Positions 1 through 7,526 of a DNA stretch of 11,198 nt are shown here, in pieces. The translations under genes and the position numbers were made by a program. Position 1 is the first letter of the stretch. Every line of letters starts with the position of its first letter. Source of the stretch: Gammaproteobacteria bacterium (lineage in GTDB: Bacteria > Pseudomonadota > Gammaproteobacteria > Xanthomonadales > Xanthomonadaceae); assembly GCA_012510865.1 (NCBI GenBank), contig JAAZHF010000020.1:1-11198 (forward strand), given 5' to 3'. Under the pieces are notes generated by a model that saw nothing but the letters and a program-made list of their open reading frames with translations, was not told where the DNA came from and did no database searches.

Positions 1-27
1 GCTGCGGCCGCGGACCCCGCGCGCGGC

Positions 28-1095
28 TCAGGCCGATGCGAACAGCGGCGCCTGGAGCGGCGTGTCGTCGGGCTCGCGGAACCCCGACAGGCCCACGCCC
101 GCCAGCCGGTAGCGCGTCGCCGCCGGCAGCTGCACGCGCTCGCGCAGCGCCAGCGCGATGGCGGTGAACTCCGCCGCGGTCGCCGGCGGCGCGTCCGGCG
201 TGAAGCTGCGGGTCAGGATGCGGAAGTCGGCGGTCTTGAGCTTCAGCACCACGGTGTGGCCGATGCGCGCGGTCTTCGTGCGCGCCGCCCAGGCCTTGGC
301 GGCCAGCGCCTCGATCGCCGGGCCGAGTTCGTCCAGGCGCAGGTCGGTGGCGAAGGTGTCCTCGCTGGAGATCGACTGCACCGGCTGGTCGGGCTGCACC
401 GGGCGCTCGTCGATGCCGCGCGCGCGCCGGTACAGCGCCGCGCCGAAACTTCCGAAGCGCGCCTGCAGCTCCTCCAGCGCGAAGGCCCGCAGGTCGCCGA
501 CGGTGGCCACGCCGATGTCCGCCAGCTTCTTCTCCATCACCTTGCCGACGCCCGGGATCTTCGACACCGGCAGCGGCGTCAGGAAGGCCTCGACCCGCGA
601 CGGCCGCACCACGAACAGGCCGTCGGGCTTGTTCCAGTCGGAGGCGATCTTGGCGATGAACTTGTTCGGCGCCACGCCGGCCGACGCGGTGAGCGAAGTC
701 GCCTCGCGGATCTCGGCGCGGATCCTGCGCGCGCTTTCGGTCGCGCTGGGCGAGGCGACCTTCGGCTGCGTGACGTCCAGGTAGGCTTCGTCCAGCGACA
801 GCGGCTGCACCAGGTCGGTGTGGCGCAGGAAGATTTCCCGCACCTGCCGCGACACCGCCTTGTAGCGGGCGAAGTCGGGCGGCACGAACACCGCGTCCGG
901 GCACAGCCGCTCGGCGCGCGCGGCCGGCATCGCCGAGCGCACGCCGAACACCCGCGCCTCGTACGAGGCCGCGCACACCACCGAGCGCGCGCCGCGCCAG
1001 GCCACGACCACCGGCCGCCCGCGCAGGGAGGGATCGTCGCGCTGCTCCACCGACGCGTAGAAGGCGTCCATGTCGATGTGCAGGATCTTGCGCAT
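28..1095 (-). CDS. dinB: DNA polymerase IV (Y-family translesion polymerase)
   Basis: Error-prone Y-family polymerase that extends primers past damaged or misaligned template. The 355-residue protein is full length for the family. The palm begins with HIDMDAFYASVE, giving metal ligand D8 and steric-gate Tyr13 (Phe in E. coli DinB; an aromatic is normal). The second catalytic motif SLDEAYLDV supplies D102 and E103. The thumb helix-hairpin-helix region follows around residues 170-215 (KIPGVGKVMEKKLADIG), and the little finger occupies roughly 235-340. The extreme C-terminus carries QAPLF (348-352), which fits the beta-clamp binding motif. All catalytic residues are intact, so it should be active. 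The ATG start matches the family N-terminus (MRKILHIDMD). No CTGT-N8-ACAG-type LexA box is visible in the 93 bases upstream, so SOS control is not shown. Upstream on the same strand is the Pat-like gene, separated by a REP-like inverted repeat. Confidence 0.97.
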   Translation of the reverse strand: MRKILHIDMDAFYASVEQRDDPSLRGRPVVVAWRGARSVVCAASYEARVFGVRSAMPAARAERLCPDAVFVPPDFARYKAVSRQVREIFLRHTDLVQPLSLDEAYLDVTQPKVASPSATESARRIRAEIREATSLTASAGVAPNKFIAKIASDWNKPDGLFVVRPSRVEAFLTPLPVSKIPGVGKVMEKKLADIGVATVGDLRAFALEELQARFGSFGAALYRRARGIDERPVQPDQPVQSISSEDTFATDLRLDELGPAIEALAAKAWAARTKTARIGHTVVLKLKTADFRILTRSFTPDAPPATAAEFTAIALALRERVQLPAATRYRLAGVGLSGFREPDDTPLQAPLFASA

Positions 1096-1116
1096 GTGGC
1101 GGACATTATCCCCTTT

Positions 1117-1170
1117 GTAGGAGCGGCTACAGCCGCGATGGCGGCCGATCGCGGCTGTAGCCGTTCCTGC
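1117..1170. repeat. GTAG REP-like inverted repeat (Xanthomonadaceae type)
   Basis: Two 22-base arms (1118-1139 and 1148-1169) pair across an 8-base loop with only two G-T wobbles. The outer end begins with GTAG (1117-1120). Each arm is itself nearly palindromic (GCGGCTACAGCCGC on the left), so this is two REP units in opposite orientation. Such GTAG-starting palindromes are scattered between genes in Stenotrophomonas (SMAG elements), Xanthomonas and Lysobacter genomes, and are thought to be spread by RAYT transposases; that part is family knowledge. Here the element sits between the pat-like stop and the dinB start, where its hairpin could end or protect the pat transcript. A 12-bp palindrome, TTCCTGCAGGAA (1164-1175), overlaps its right end. 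Confidence 0.85.
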
Positions 1171-1188
1171 AGGAACGCGGGTCGCGTC

Positions 1189-3885
1189 CTACGGCGGGGC
1201 CTCGATCGGGAGCGTGACCAGCATCAGGGTGGCGTCGTCCGGGTCGGGGACCACCCTGAAGCCGAGGCGGCGGCACATGGCCAGCATCGTGCTGTTCTCG
1301 CGCAGCACCTGGCCCTCGATCGACTGCAGCCCCATCCAGCGGGCGACGCCGACCATCTCCTCCATCAGGCGCCAGCCCAGGCCCGCGCCCTTGAGGTCGG
1401 AGCGGACCATGATCCCGTACTCGCCGCGGATGAAGTCCGGGTCGGCCAGCAGGCGCACCGCGCCCAGCATCTCGCCCGTGCCGCGGTCGATCGCCACCAG
1501 GGCCATCGAGCGTGCGTAGTCGAGCTGCACCAGACGGGCGATGAAGTCGTGGCTGAAGTCGCGCACGGCGCGGAAGAAGCGCAGCCGCAGGTCTTCCGCG
1601 CTGACCCGGTCGAAGAACCGCCGGAACATCGCGTCGTCCTCCGGACGCACCGGGCGCACGAACGCCTCGCGGCCGTTGGACAGCCGGAGCGTCCGCTCGA
1701 GCTCGGTCGGGTACGGGAACACGGCGAAGCGCGGATGGCCGCGCCCGCGGTGCAGGCGCCTGGATGGCGCGACGGCGACCCGCGCGTCCAGCGCGACCAC
1801 GCCGCCGGCGTCGACCAGGATCGGGTTGATGTCGACCTCGCGCACCTCCGGGATGTCGGCGGCAAGCTGGGCCAGCTTCACCAGCAGCAGCGCCAGCGCG
1901 CGCTCGTCGGCGGCCGGGACGTCGCGGTAGGCGCGCAGGATGCGCGAGACGCGCGTGCGGCCGATGAGCTCGTGCGCCAGGCGCAGGTCCAGGGGCGGCA
2001 GCGCCAGCGACTTGTCGTCGATCACTTCGACGGCGGTGCCGCCGCGGCCGAACACCACCACCGGTCCGAACACGGGGTCGTCGGCGATGCCCGCGATCAC
2101 CTCGCGCGCCTTCGGCCGCAGCACCATCGGATGCACGCTGACGCCGTCGATCCGGGCATCGGGCCGCAGCCTGCGCGCACGCCCGATGATCCCGCGGGCG
2201 GCCTCGCGCACCGCGTCCTCGCTGCCCAGGTGCAGGCGGACGCCATCGACGTCCGACTTGTGCGCGATGTCGGGCGACAGCACCTTGAACGCGACCGTGC
2301 CGCCGGCATCGAGCAGCGGCCGGGCTGCCTCCACCGCGGCCTCCGCGTCGGCGGCCAGCCGCGGTGTCGCGATCGGGATCCCGTAGGCGGCGAGCAGGCG
2401 GGCGGTCGCCTCCGGGTCCAGCCATTCGCGGCCGGCGGCAAGGGCGGCATCGACCAGCCCCTGGCCGGCGCCGCGGTCGACCGCGAAGTCTTCCGGCAGG
2501 CTGGGCGGGGTTTCCATCAGCGCGTCCTGGGCCTCGCGGTGGCGCACCAGGTACATGAAGCCGCGCACGGCTTCGGCCTCGCTGCCATAGGTGGGCACGC
2601 CGGCTTCGCCCAGCAGCTCGCTGGCGCCGTGGTCCTCGCCCAGCCACAGCGCGAGCACCGGCTTGCCGGTCCCGCGCCTGCGGGTGCGCAGCACGTCCAC
2701 CACCGCCTGCGCCGCGTCGCGCGGGTGCGACAGCGCGGTGGGCACGTTGACCGCGAGCACGGCGTCGCTCCCCGGATCCTCGAGCAGCGCCTGCAGCCCA
2801 AGGGCGTAGCGTTCGCCGTCGGCATCGCCTAGGAGGTCGACCGGATTGGCGCGCGACCAGCCGCGCGCGAGCGCCGCGTCCAGGCGGTCCACGGTGTCCG
2901 CGCCAAGCGTCGCGGGGACGCCGCCCAGGTCCTGCAGCCGGTCGAGGGCGAGCATGCCGGTGCCCGCGCCGTTGGTGAGCACGGCCAGCCGCGGGCCGGG
3001 CGCGCTGCCGAGGTGCGACAGGGTCTCGGCGGCGGCGAACAGTTCGTCCAGCGCGTGCACGCGCAGCAGCCCCGCACGACGGAAGGCCGCGTCGTAGACG
3101 TCGTCCGGGGTCGCCAGGGCCGCGGCGTGGCTCGCCGGCTGGCCGGGCCGGCGCAGGTGCCGCCCCGGCCGGACCACCACCACCGGCTTGCCGCGGGCCG
3201 CGGCGCGCGCGGCCGACAGGAACTTGCGCGCATCGCGGACGTGTTCGATGTAGAGCAGGATCGCGCGGGTGTGGCGATCGACCGCGAACCAGTCCAGCAG
3301 GTCGGCGAAGTCGACGTCGACGGCGTCCCCCAGCGAGGCCACGGCCGAAAAGCCGATGCCGCGCCCCGCGGCCCACTCGATCATCGCCGCGCCGACCGCA
3401 CCCGACTGCGAGACCAGCGCCAGGTCGCCGGGCGGGGGACGGCGCGCGGCGAAGCTCGCGTGCAGCCTGGCGTGCGGTGCCATCACGCCGAGGCAGTTGG
3501 GCCCCAGCACGCGCACCCCGCGGGCGCGCGCCACCGCTTCGAGCTCGGCGTGGCACGAGCCCGGGCCTTCGCCCAGCCCGCGGCTGAGGACGATCGCCGC
3601 GCGGGCGCCCGCATCCGCGGCCGAGGCCACCGCGCGCGGCACCGAGGCCGGGGGCGTGGAAATGACCACCAGCTCCGGCGCGAAGCCGAGTTCGCCGAGC
3701 CGGGCCGCCGTGGCCACGCCTTCGATCGAGGGATAGCGGCGGTTGACGACGCCGATCCGCCCCGGGAAGCCGCCGTCGATGATCTGGCGCAGCACCAGCC
3801 TGCCCAGCGAGCGCTCCCGCGGACTCGAGCCGACCATGGCCAGCGAAGCCGGGGAAAACACGGAACCGAGTGCGTAGGTGCCCAT
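1189..3885 (-). CDS. pat: Pat/PatZ-type protein acetyltransferase: NDP-forming acyl-CoA synthetase fused to GNAT domain
   Basis: Large fusion of the PatZ/YfiQ class, 898 residues from the chosen start. The N-terminal CoA-binding domain (about 1-125) is followed by the succinyl-CoA-ligase-like region with SQSGAVG (159-165). The ATP-grasp domain lies near 485-700 and contains KVLSPDIAHKSDVDGV. The C-terminal GNAT domain (about 738-890) has the acetyl-CoA loop LKGAGLG (831-837) and a Glu in EYGIMV (E822) at the place of the proposed catalytic Glu of Salmonella Pat. In enterobacteria Pat acetylates lysines of acyl-CoA synthetases such as Acs and PrpE and switches them off; the same role here is inferred. 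The alignment remembered with E. coli PatZ begins exactly at the ATG at 3885 (MGTYALGSVFSPASLAMVGSS versus MSQRGLEALLRPKSIAVIGAS). A GTG at 3921 would add 12 residues, but it abuts a strong hairpin and has no Shine-Dalgarno. His253 (SHAAALA) is retained where PatZ has Asn. It lies directly downstream of prpD. Confidence 0.93.
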   Translation of the reverse strand: MGTYALGSVFSPASLAMVGSSPRERSLGRLVLRQIIDGGFPGRIGVVNRRYPSIEGVATAARLGELGFAPELVVISTPPASVPRAVASAADAGARAAIVLSRGLGEGPGSCHAELEAVARARGVRVLGPNCLGVMAPHARLHASFAARRPPPGDLALVSQSGAVGAAMIEWAAGRGIGFSAVASLGDAVDVDFADLLDWFAVDRHTRAILLYIEHVRDARKFLSAARAAARGKPVVVVRPGRHLRRPGQPASHAAALATPDDVYDAAFRRAGLLRVHALDELFAAAETLSHLGSAPGPRLAVLTNGAGTGMLALDRLQDLGGVPATLGADTVDRLDAALARGWSRANPVDLLGDADGERYALGLQALLEDPGSDAVLAVNVPTALSHPRDAAQAVVDVLRTRRRGTGKPVLALWLGEDHGASELLGEAGVPTYGSEAEAVRGFMYLVRHREAQDALMETPPSLPEDFAVDRGAGQGLVDAALAAGREWLDPEATARLLAAYGIPIATPRLAADAEAAVEAARPLLDAGGTVAFKVLSPDIAHKSDVDGVRLHLGSEDAVREAARGIIGRARRLRPDARIDGVSVHPMVLRPKAREVIAGIADDPVFGPVVVFGRGGTAVEVIDDKSLALPPLDLRLAHELIGRTRVSRILRAYRDVPAADERALALLLVKLAQLAADIPEVREVDINPILVDAGGVVALDARVAVAPSRRLHRGRGHPRFAVFPYPTELERTLRLSNGREAFVRPVRPEDDAMFRRFFDRVSAEDLRLRFFRAVRDFSHDFIARLVQLDYARSMALVAIDRGTGEMLGAVRLLADPDFIRGEYGIMVRSDLKGAGLGWRLMEEMVGVARWMGLQSIEGQVLRENSTMLAMCRRLGFRVVPDPDDATLMLVTLPIEAPP

Positions 3886-3921
3886 CGTCGACGGCGGCGT
3901 GCGGGAGCCAGACGATATCAC

Positions 3922-3962
3922 CCGCCGCCGGCGCTTCCGGCCAGCGGCAGCGCCGGCGGCGG
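3922..3962 (-). other. Perfect 14-bp inverted repeat at the prpD-pat junction
   Basis: Bases 3922-3935 and 3949-3962 are exact reverse complements (AGCGCCGGCGGCGG on the plus-strand right arm), separated by a 13-base loop. The hairpin fills the whole interval between the prpD stop codon (3964-3966) and the in-frame GTG at 3921. There is no T-run after it on the minus strand, so it does not look like a complete intrinsic terminator. It could lower readthrough, protect the 3' end of the prpD message, or be a processing site that sets the prpD:pat ratio. The structure is seen directly; its function is not. Confidence 0.6.
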
Positions 3963-3963
3963 C

Positions 3964-5415
3964 TCAGGGCAGGTAGAGGTCCACGTACTCGTGCACGGGC
4001 ATGGCCTCCAGCCGCGCGGGATCGAGGCTGGCCTCGAGGATCCGCTGCTGCTGCCGCTCCGGGAAGCGCCGCGCCAGGCTCCGCCGGAACTTCGCCTCGA
4101 GCAGCGGGATGCCCTCCGCGCGGCGCCGCCGGTGCCCGACCGGGTACTCCACCTCCACCTCGTCCAGGCGGCCGCCGTCGCTGAACTCCACCGTGAGCGC
4201 GTTGGCGATGCTGCGCTTGCCGGGGTCGTGGTAGTCGGCGGTGTAGCGCGGGTCCTCGACGCAGCGGATCCGCGCCCGAAGCGGGTCGATGCGCGGGTCG
4301 GCGGCGACCTCGTCCTCGTAGTCGGCCGCGGTCAGCCGGCCGAAGATCAGCGCCACCGCCACCATGTACTGGATGCAGTGGTCGCGGTCGGCCGGATTGT
4401 CCAGCGGGCCCTGCTTGTCGATGATGCGGATGCAGGCCTCCTGGGTGCGAATGGTGACCGCCGCGATGTCCTCGATCCGCCGCCCGGCCTCGCGCATGCG
4501 CGCGTGCAGGGCCAGGGCCGCCTCGACCGCGGTCTGGCCGTGGAACTCGGCCGGGAAACTGATCTTGAACAGCACGTTCTCCATCACGTAGCTGCCGTAG
4601 GGGCGCTGGAAGCGGAAGGGCGTGCCGCGGAAGGACACGTCGTAGAAGCCCCAGGTGTCGGCGGTGAGCGCGCCGGGGCAGCCCATCTCCCCGCTGGCCG
4701 TGACCAGCGCCAGGCGCACGCCGCGGCTGGTCGCGTCGCCCGCGGCCCAGGACTTGCGGCTCCCGGTATTGGGGGCGTGGCGGTAGGTGCGCAGGCTCTG
4801 CCCGTCCACCCAGGCCTGCGAGACCGCGTCGACGATGCGGTCGCGCGCCAGCCCGAGCAGGCCGGCCACCACCGCGGTCGTGGCCACCTTGACCAGCACC
4901 ACGTGGTCCAGCCCGACGCGGTTGAAGCTGTTCTCGAGCGCGAGGCAGCCCTGGATCTCGTGCGCCTTGACCATCGCACGCAGCACGTCGCGCACGGTCG
5001 GCGGCGGCCTGCCCGCCGCGGCGGCGCTGCGGGCGCGCCAGTCGAGCACGGCGAGGATGCCGCCCAGGTTGTCCGAAGGGTGCCCCCACTCCGCCGCCAG
5101 CCAGGTGTCGTTGAAGTCGAGCCAGCGGACCATGGCGCCGATGTCGAAGGCCGCCTTCACCGGGTCCAGCTGGTGGGCGGTGCCCGGCACGCGCGCACCG
5201 CACGGGACCACCGTGCCCGGCACCACCGGTCCCAGCATGCGCGTGCAGGCGGGATACTCCAGCGCCTCCAGCCCGCATCCGAGCGTATCGAGCAGGCAGT
5301 GGCGCGCGGTCGACCAGGCAAGCGGCGAGTCGACCTCGAAGCCGGCGACGTAGTCCGCGATGTCGACCATGACCTGGTCCGGCGCGGGGCGGACGGTGCT
5401 CCGGGATCGGTCCAT
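3964..5415 (-). CDS. prpD: 2-methylcitrate dehydratase, MmgE/PrpD family
   Basis: Dehydrates 2-methylcitrate to 2-methyl-cis-aconitate in the cytoplasmic methylcitrate cycle, which detoxifies and uses propionyl-CoA. The protein is 483 residues, the same length as E. coli PrpD, and nearly every conserved block is recognisable: CLLDTLGCGLEALEYPAC, RWLDFNDTWLAAEWGHPSDN, KAHEIQGCLALENSFNRVG, WVDGQSLRTYRHAPNTG, RKSWAAGDATSRGVRLAL and NPADRDHCIQYMVA. This is PrpD itself rather than a distant MmgE/IDS-epimerase relative. The ATG is preceded at 7 bases by a consensus AGGAGG. No prpB, prpC, acnD or prpF is within the window, so prpD stands apart from the usual cluster. The Pat-like acetyltransferase gene follows on the same strand and is probably cotranscribed. 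The gene is complete, with no frameshift. Confidence 0.97.
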   Translation of the reverse strand: MDRSRSTVRPAPDQVMVDIADYVAGFEVDSPLAWSTARHCLLDTLGCGLEALEYPACTRMLGPVVPGTVVPCGARVPGTAHQLDPVKAAFDIGAMVRWLDFNDTWLAAEWGHPSDNLGGILAVLDWRARSAAAAGRPPPTVRDVLRAMVKAHEIQGCLALENSFNRVGLDHVVLVKVATTAVVAGLLGLARDRIVDAVSQAWVDGQSLRTYRHAPNTGSRKSWAAGDATSRGVRLALVTASGEMGCPGALTADTWGFYDVSFRGTPFRFQRPYGSYVMENVLFKISFPAEFHGQTAVEAALALHARMREAGRRIEDIAAVTIRTQEACIRIIDKQGPLDNPADRDHCIQYMVAVALIFGRLTAADYEDEVAADPRIDPLRARIRCVEDPRYTADYHDPGKRSIANALTVEFSDGGRLDEVEVEYPVGHRRRRAEGIPLLEAKFRRSLARRFPERQQQRILEASLDPARLEAMPVHEYVDLYLP

Positions 5416-5668
5416 CGGCGTGCCTCCTGGCGTGGTTGCCCGACCGACGCTACTCCTCCCCGTGCGAAGGCGCCTTCCAGACGACCCTTGCCCGATCCCC
5501 CGGCCCCGCGCCAGCCCCGCCCGTGGTCCAATGCGTCGCGTACGCAGCTTCCCGGCCCCCTACACATCCCCGTGAGGACCCCTGACATAAGATGAACGGG
5601 CCTGCTCCCGCCAGGGAAGCGCCATCCATCCGACGCCCCGAGGGGGCCGTCTCTCCAGAGGATCGACA
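5416..5668. other. Divergent intergenic region between prpD and the DUF2231 gene
   Basis: About 250 bases without a gene. prpD reads leftward and the DUF2231/dehydrogenase pair reads rightward, so promoters for both should lie here. I could not find a convincing -35/-10 pair on either strand. The nearest candidate is TAAGAT (5588-5593) on the plus strand, which lacks a matching -35. No sigma-54 motif was found. A short inverted repeat, TGCGT-N5-ACGCA (about 5532-5546), is the only operator-like element and is weak. Confidence 0.4.
5423..5428 (-). promoter_or_regulatory. Ribosome binding site of prpD
   Basis: On the minus strand this reads AGGAGG, a full consensus Shine-Dalgarno, 7 bases before the ATG at 5415. 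It settles the prpD start and is much stronger than most other sites in the window. Confidence 0.8.
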
Positions 5669-6094
5669 ATGGCCGCCATACCCGTCCGCCGCTATCCAGC
5701 CGCGTTCCATCCTGTCCACGCCGTTCTGCTCGGCGGGGCCGTCTTCCTGTTCCTGGGCGCGCTCCTGAGCGACGTCGCCTACGCCCGCACGTACGAGATC
5801 CAGTGGAACAACTTCGCCTCCTGGCTGATCGCGGGGGGCCTGGTCGTGGCCGGCGCGGCCCTGGTCTGCGCGCTGATCGCCCTGTTCCCGGGACGTCGCA
5901 CGCGGGGTTCGCTCCTGCACTTCGTGCTGCTGCTGGCCACGTGGATCGTGGGCTTCTTCAACGCACTGATGCATGCCCGGGACGCCTGGGCAAGCATGCC
6001 CGGCGGCCTGGTGATGTCGATCGTCGTCGTCGTCCTCGCCGTCGTGGCGACCTGCTTCGCGGCCTGCGCCCCGCGCATCGGAGGTGTGGAATGA
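5669..6094 (+). CDS. Four-helix inner-membrane protein, DUF2231 type
   Basis: 141-residue integral membrane protein with four predicted helices at about 15-36, 50-72, 82-100 and 111-131. The start FHPVHAVLLGGAVFLFLGAL followed by SDVAY, then WNNFASWLIAGGL, matches the DUF2231/COG4244 pattern as I remember it. Histidines at 14, 17, 84 and 102 sit at or near helix ends, and a CxxxC (129-133) lies at the end of the last helix, so heme or metal binding is possible but not shown. The start has AGAGGA (5657-5662) 6 bases upstream. Its stop overlaps the ATG of the next gene (ATGA at 6091-6094), so it is translationally coupled to the PQQ-type dehydrogenase lipoprotein. A role as that enzyme's membrane partner or electron acceptor is inference from this arrangement. 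Confidence 0.85.
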   Translation: MAAIPVRRYPAAFHPVHAVLLGGAVFLFLGALLSDVAYARTYEIQWNNFASWLIAGGLVVAGAALVCALIALFPGRRTRGSLLHFVLLLATWIVGFFNALMHARDAWASMPGGLVMSIVVVVLAVVATCFAACAPRIGGVE

Positions 6095-7500
6095 ACCGCC
6101 TGAGCCTGCTTTCCATCGCCGCTGCGGCGCTGGTCCTGTCCGCCTGCAACCCGGACCCGGGCCCCATGCAGTACGGCCCCAACCCGGAGCTGCCCGAACC
6201 CAAGCGCGGCCTGCTGCCGCAGATGGTGATCGCCGACCCGGCCGAATGGGGCGACCGCCTGCCCGTGGTCCCCGACGGCTTCGAGGTCCGCGCCATCGCC
6301 ACCGGCCTGGGCATCCCGCGCCAGACCCTGGTGCTGCCCAACGGCGACATCCTGGTGGCCGAGGGCCGCGGCGGCAACGCGCCCAAGCTCAAGCCCAAGG
6401 ACATCATCGCCGGCCCGATCAAGGCCGCCGGCACCACCCAGGTGAAGAGCGGCAACCGCCTGACCCTGCTGCGCGACGCCGACGGCGACGGCGAGTACGA
6501 GCTGCAGACCGTGTTCGCCGACAACCTCAACGCGCCGTATGGCATGGCCCTCGTCGGCGACAGCCTGTACGTGGCCAACCAGGACGCGGTCGTGCGCTTC
6601 GACTACCAGCCCGGCATGACCCAGGCGCCGGCGGGGGAGCCGGAGGTGCTCACGCTGCTGCCGTCGGAGATCAACCACCACTGGACCAAGGCGATGGCCG
6701 CGAGCGCGGACGGCCGCTTCCTGTACGTGGGCATCGGCTCCAACAGCAACATCACCGAGCGCGGCATGCTGGCCGAGCAGGACCGCGCCATGATCTGGGA
6801 GATCGACGTGGCGACCGGCATGCACCGGCCCTACGCGACCGGGCTTCGCAACCCGACCGCGCTGGCGATCCAGCCGGGCAGCGGCCAGCTGTGGGCGGTG
6901 GTCAACGAGCGCGACGAGATCGGCCCCGACCTGGTCCCCGACTACCTGACCTCGGTGCGCGAGGGCGGCTTCTACGGCTGGCCCTGGGCGTACTGGGGGC
7001 AGAACGTGGACACCCGCGTGAAGCCCGAGAATCCCGCGAAGGTCGCCGCCTCGATCACGCCGGACTACAGCCTGGGCGCGCACGTCGCCTCGCTGGGCGT
7101 GGACTTCTCCAGCCCGGTGATGGGGCCGGAGTTCGCCGACGGCGCCTTCGTCGGCATGCACGGCAGCTGGAACCGTCCCGACCCGTCGGGCTACAAGGTG
7201 GTGTTCGTGCCCTTCCGCAACGGCCGTCCGGCCGGCGATCCGATCGACTTCGCCACCGGCTTCCGCGACGACGACGGCACCACCCGCGGCCGTCCGGTGG
7301 GGGTCACGCTCGATCCGCGCGGCGCGGTGATCATCGCCGACGACCTCGCGAACATCATCTGGCGCGTCTCGCGCGTGGGCGGTCCGGCGGTTGCGCCGCC
7401 GGCGGCGACCGGACCGTCCGACGCCCCCGCCGACGGGGCGCAGGGCGAGGGCGAAGCCACCGACGCGGCCGATCCCGCCGGGCCCGCCGCCGGGGCCTGA
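6091..7500 (+). CDS. Lipoprotein PQQ-dependent sugar dehydrogenase (glucose/sorbosone dehydrogenase family)
   Basis: 469-residue exported protein of the COG2133 six-bladed beta-propeller family, which oxidises sugars or related aldehydes in the periplasm with PQQ. A lipoprotein signal peptide ends in the lipobox LSAC with Cys19; the +2 residue is Asn, which does not signal inner-membrane retention. The propeller spans about 55-430. Family landmarks include INHHWTKAMAASADGRFLYVG (His196/197, near the catalytic-His position of soluble glucose dehydrogenase), GLRNPTALAI (R253/N254, the PQQ-contact motif), GGFYGWPWAYWG, MHGSWNRPDPSGYKVVF and GVTLDPRGAVIIADD. The last 40 residues are a Pro/Ala/Gly-rich acidic tail outside the fold. 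The ATG at 6091 has GGAGG (6080-6084) upstream and overlaps the stop of the DUF2231 gene; a longer in-frame extension back to 5803 lies inside that gene and is rejected. The real substrate cannot be read from sequence, and PQQ synthesis genes are not in the window. Confidence 0.92.
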   Translation: MNRLSLLSIAAAALVLSACNPDPGPMQYGPNPELPEPKRGLLPQMVIADPAEWGDRLPVVPDGFEVRAIATGLGIPRQTLVLPNGDILVAEGRGGNAPKLKPKDIIAGPIKAAGTTQVKSGNRLTLLRDADGDGEYELQTVFADNLNAPYGMALVGDSLYVANQDAVVRFDYQPGMTQAPAGEPEVLTLLPSEINHHWTKAMAASADGRFLYVGIGSNSNITERGMLAEQDRAMIWEIDVATGMHRPYATGLRNPTALAIQPGSGQLWAVVNERDEIGPDLVPDYLTSVREGGFYGWPWAYWGQNVDTRVKPENPAKVAASITPDYSLGAHVASLGVDFSSPVMGPEFADGAFVGMHGSWNRPDPSGYKVVFVPFRNGRPAGDPIDFATGFRDDDGTTRGRPVGVTLDPRGAVIIADDLANIIWRVSRVGGPAVAPPAATGPSDAPADGAQGEGEATDAADPAGPAAGA

Positions 7501-7526
7501 CCCGCGGCCCGCTTCCCGGGAACCCG

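Noticed and set aside
1105..1110. GATAAT on the minus strand just upstream of dinB as a -10 box
   Set aside because: It would place the start of transcription within a few bases of the ATG, and the -35 region falls in the REP arm without a TTGACA-like match.
1164..1175. TTCCTGCAGGAA palindrome as an operator
   Set aside because: It is partly made from the REP arm and lies after the pat stop rather than before a promoter; more likely part of the repeat.
256..2832. 858-codon open frame on the plus strand across dinB and the pat-like gene
   Set aside because: It is antisense to two genes with clear family motifs; its Arg/His/Ala-rich composition without domains is the usual shadow frame of very GC-rich DNA.
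3886..3921. GTG at 3921 as start of the pat-like protein
   Set aside because: It directly abuts a 14-bp hairpin with no Shine-Dalgarno, and homology to PatZ begins at the ATG at 3885.
1127..5278. 1383-codon open frame on the minus strand spanning pat and prpD
   Set aside because: It is out of frame with both real genes and is Arg/Gly/Pro-rich nonsense; both genes have intact motifs and starts in their own frames.
5588..5593. TAAGAT as a -10 box for the DUF2231 operon
   Set aside because: Only 4 of 6 matches and no -35 at the proper distance.
3013..5595. 860-codon plus-strand open frame opposite prpD and pat
   Set aside because: Antisense shadow with no recognisable domain and no ribosome binding site.
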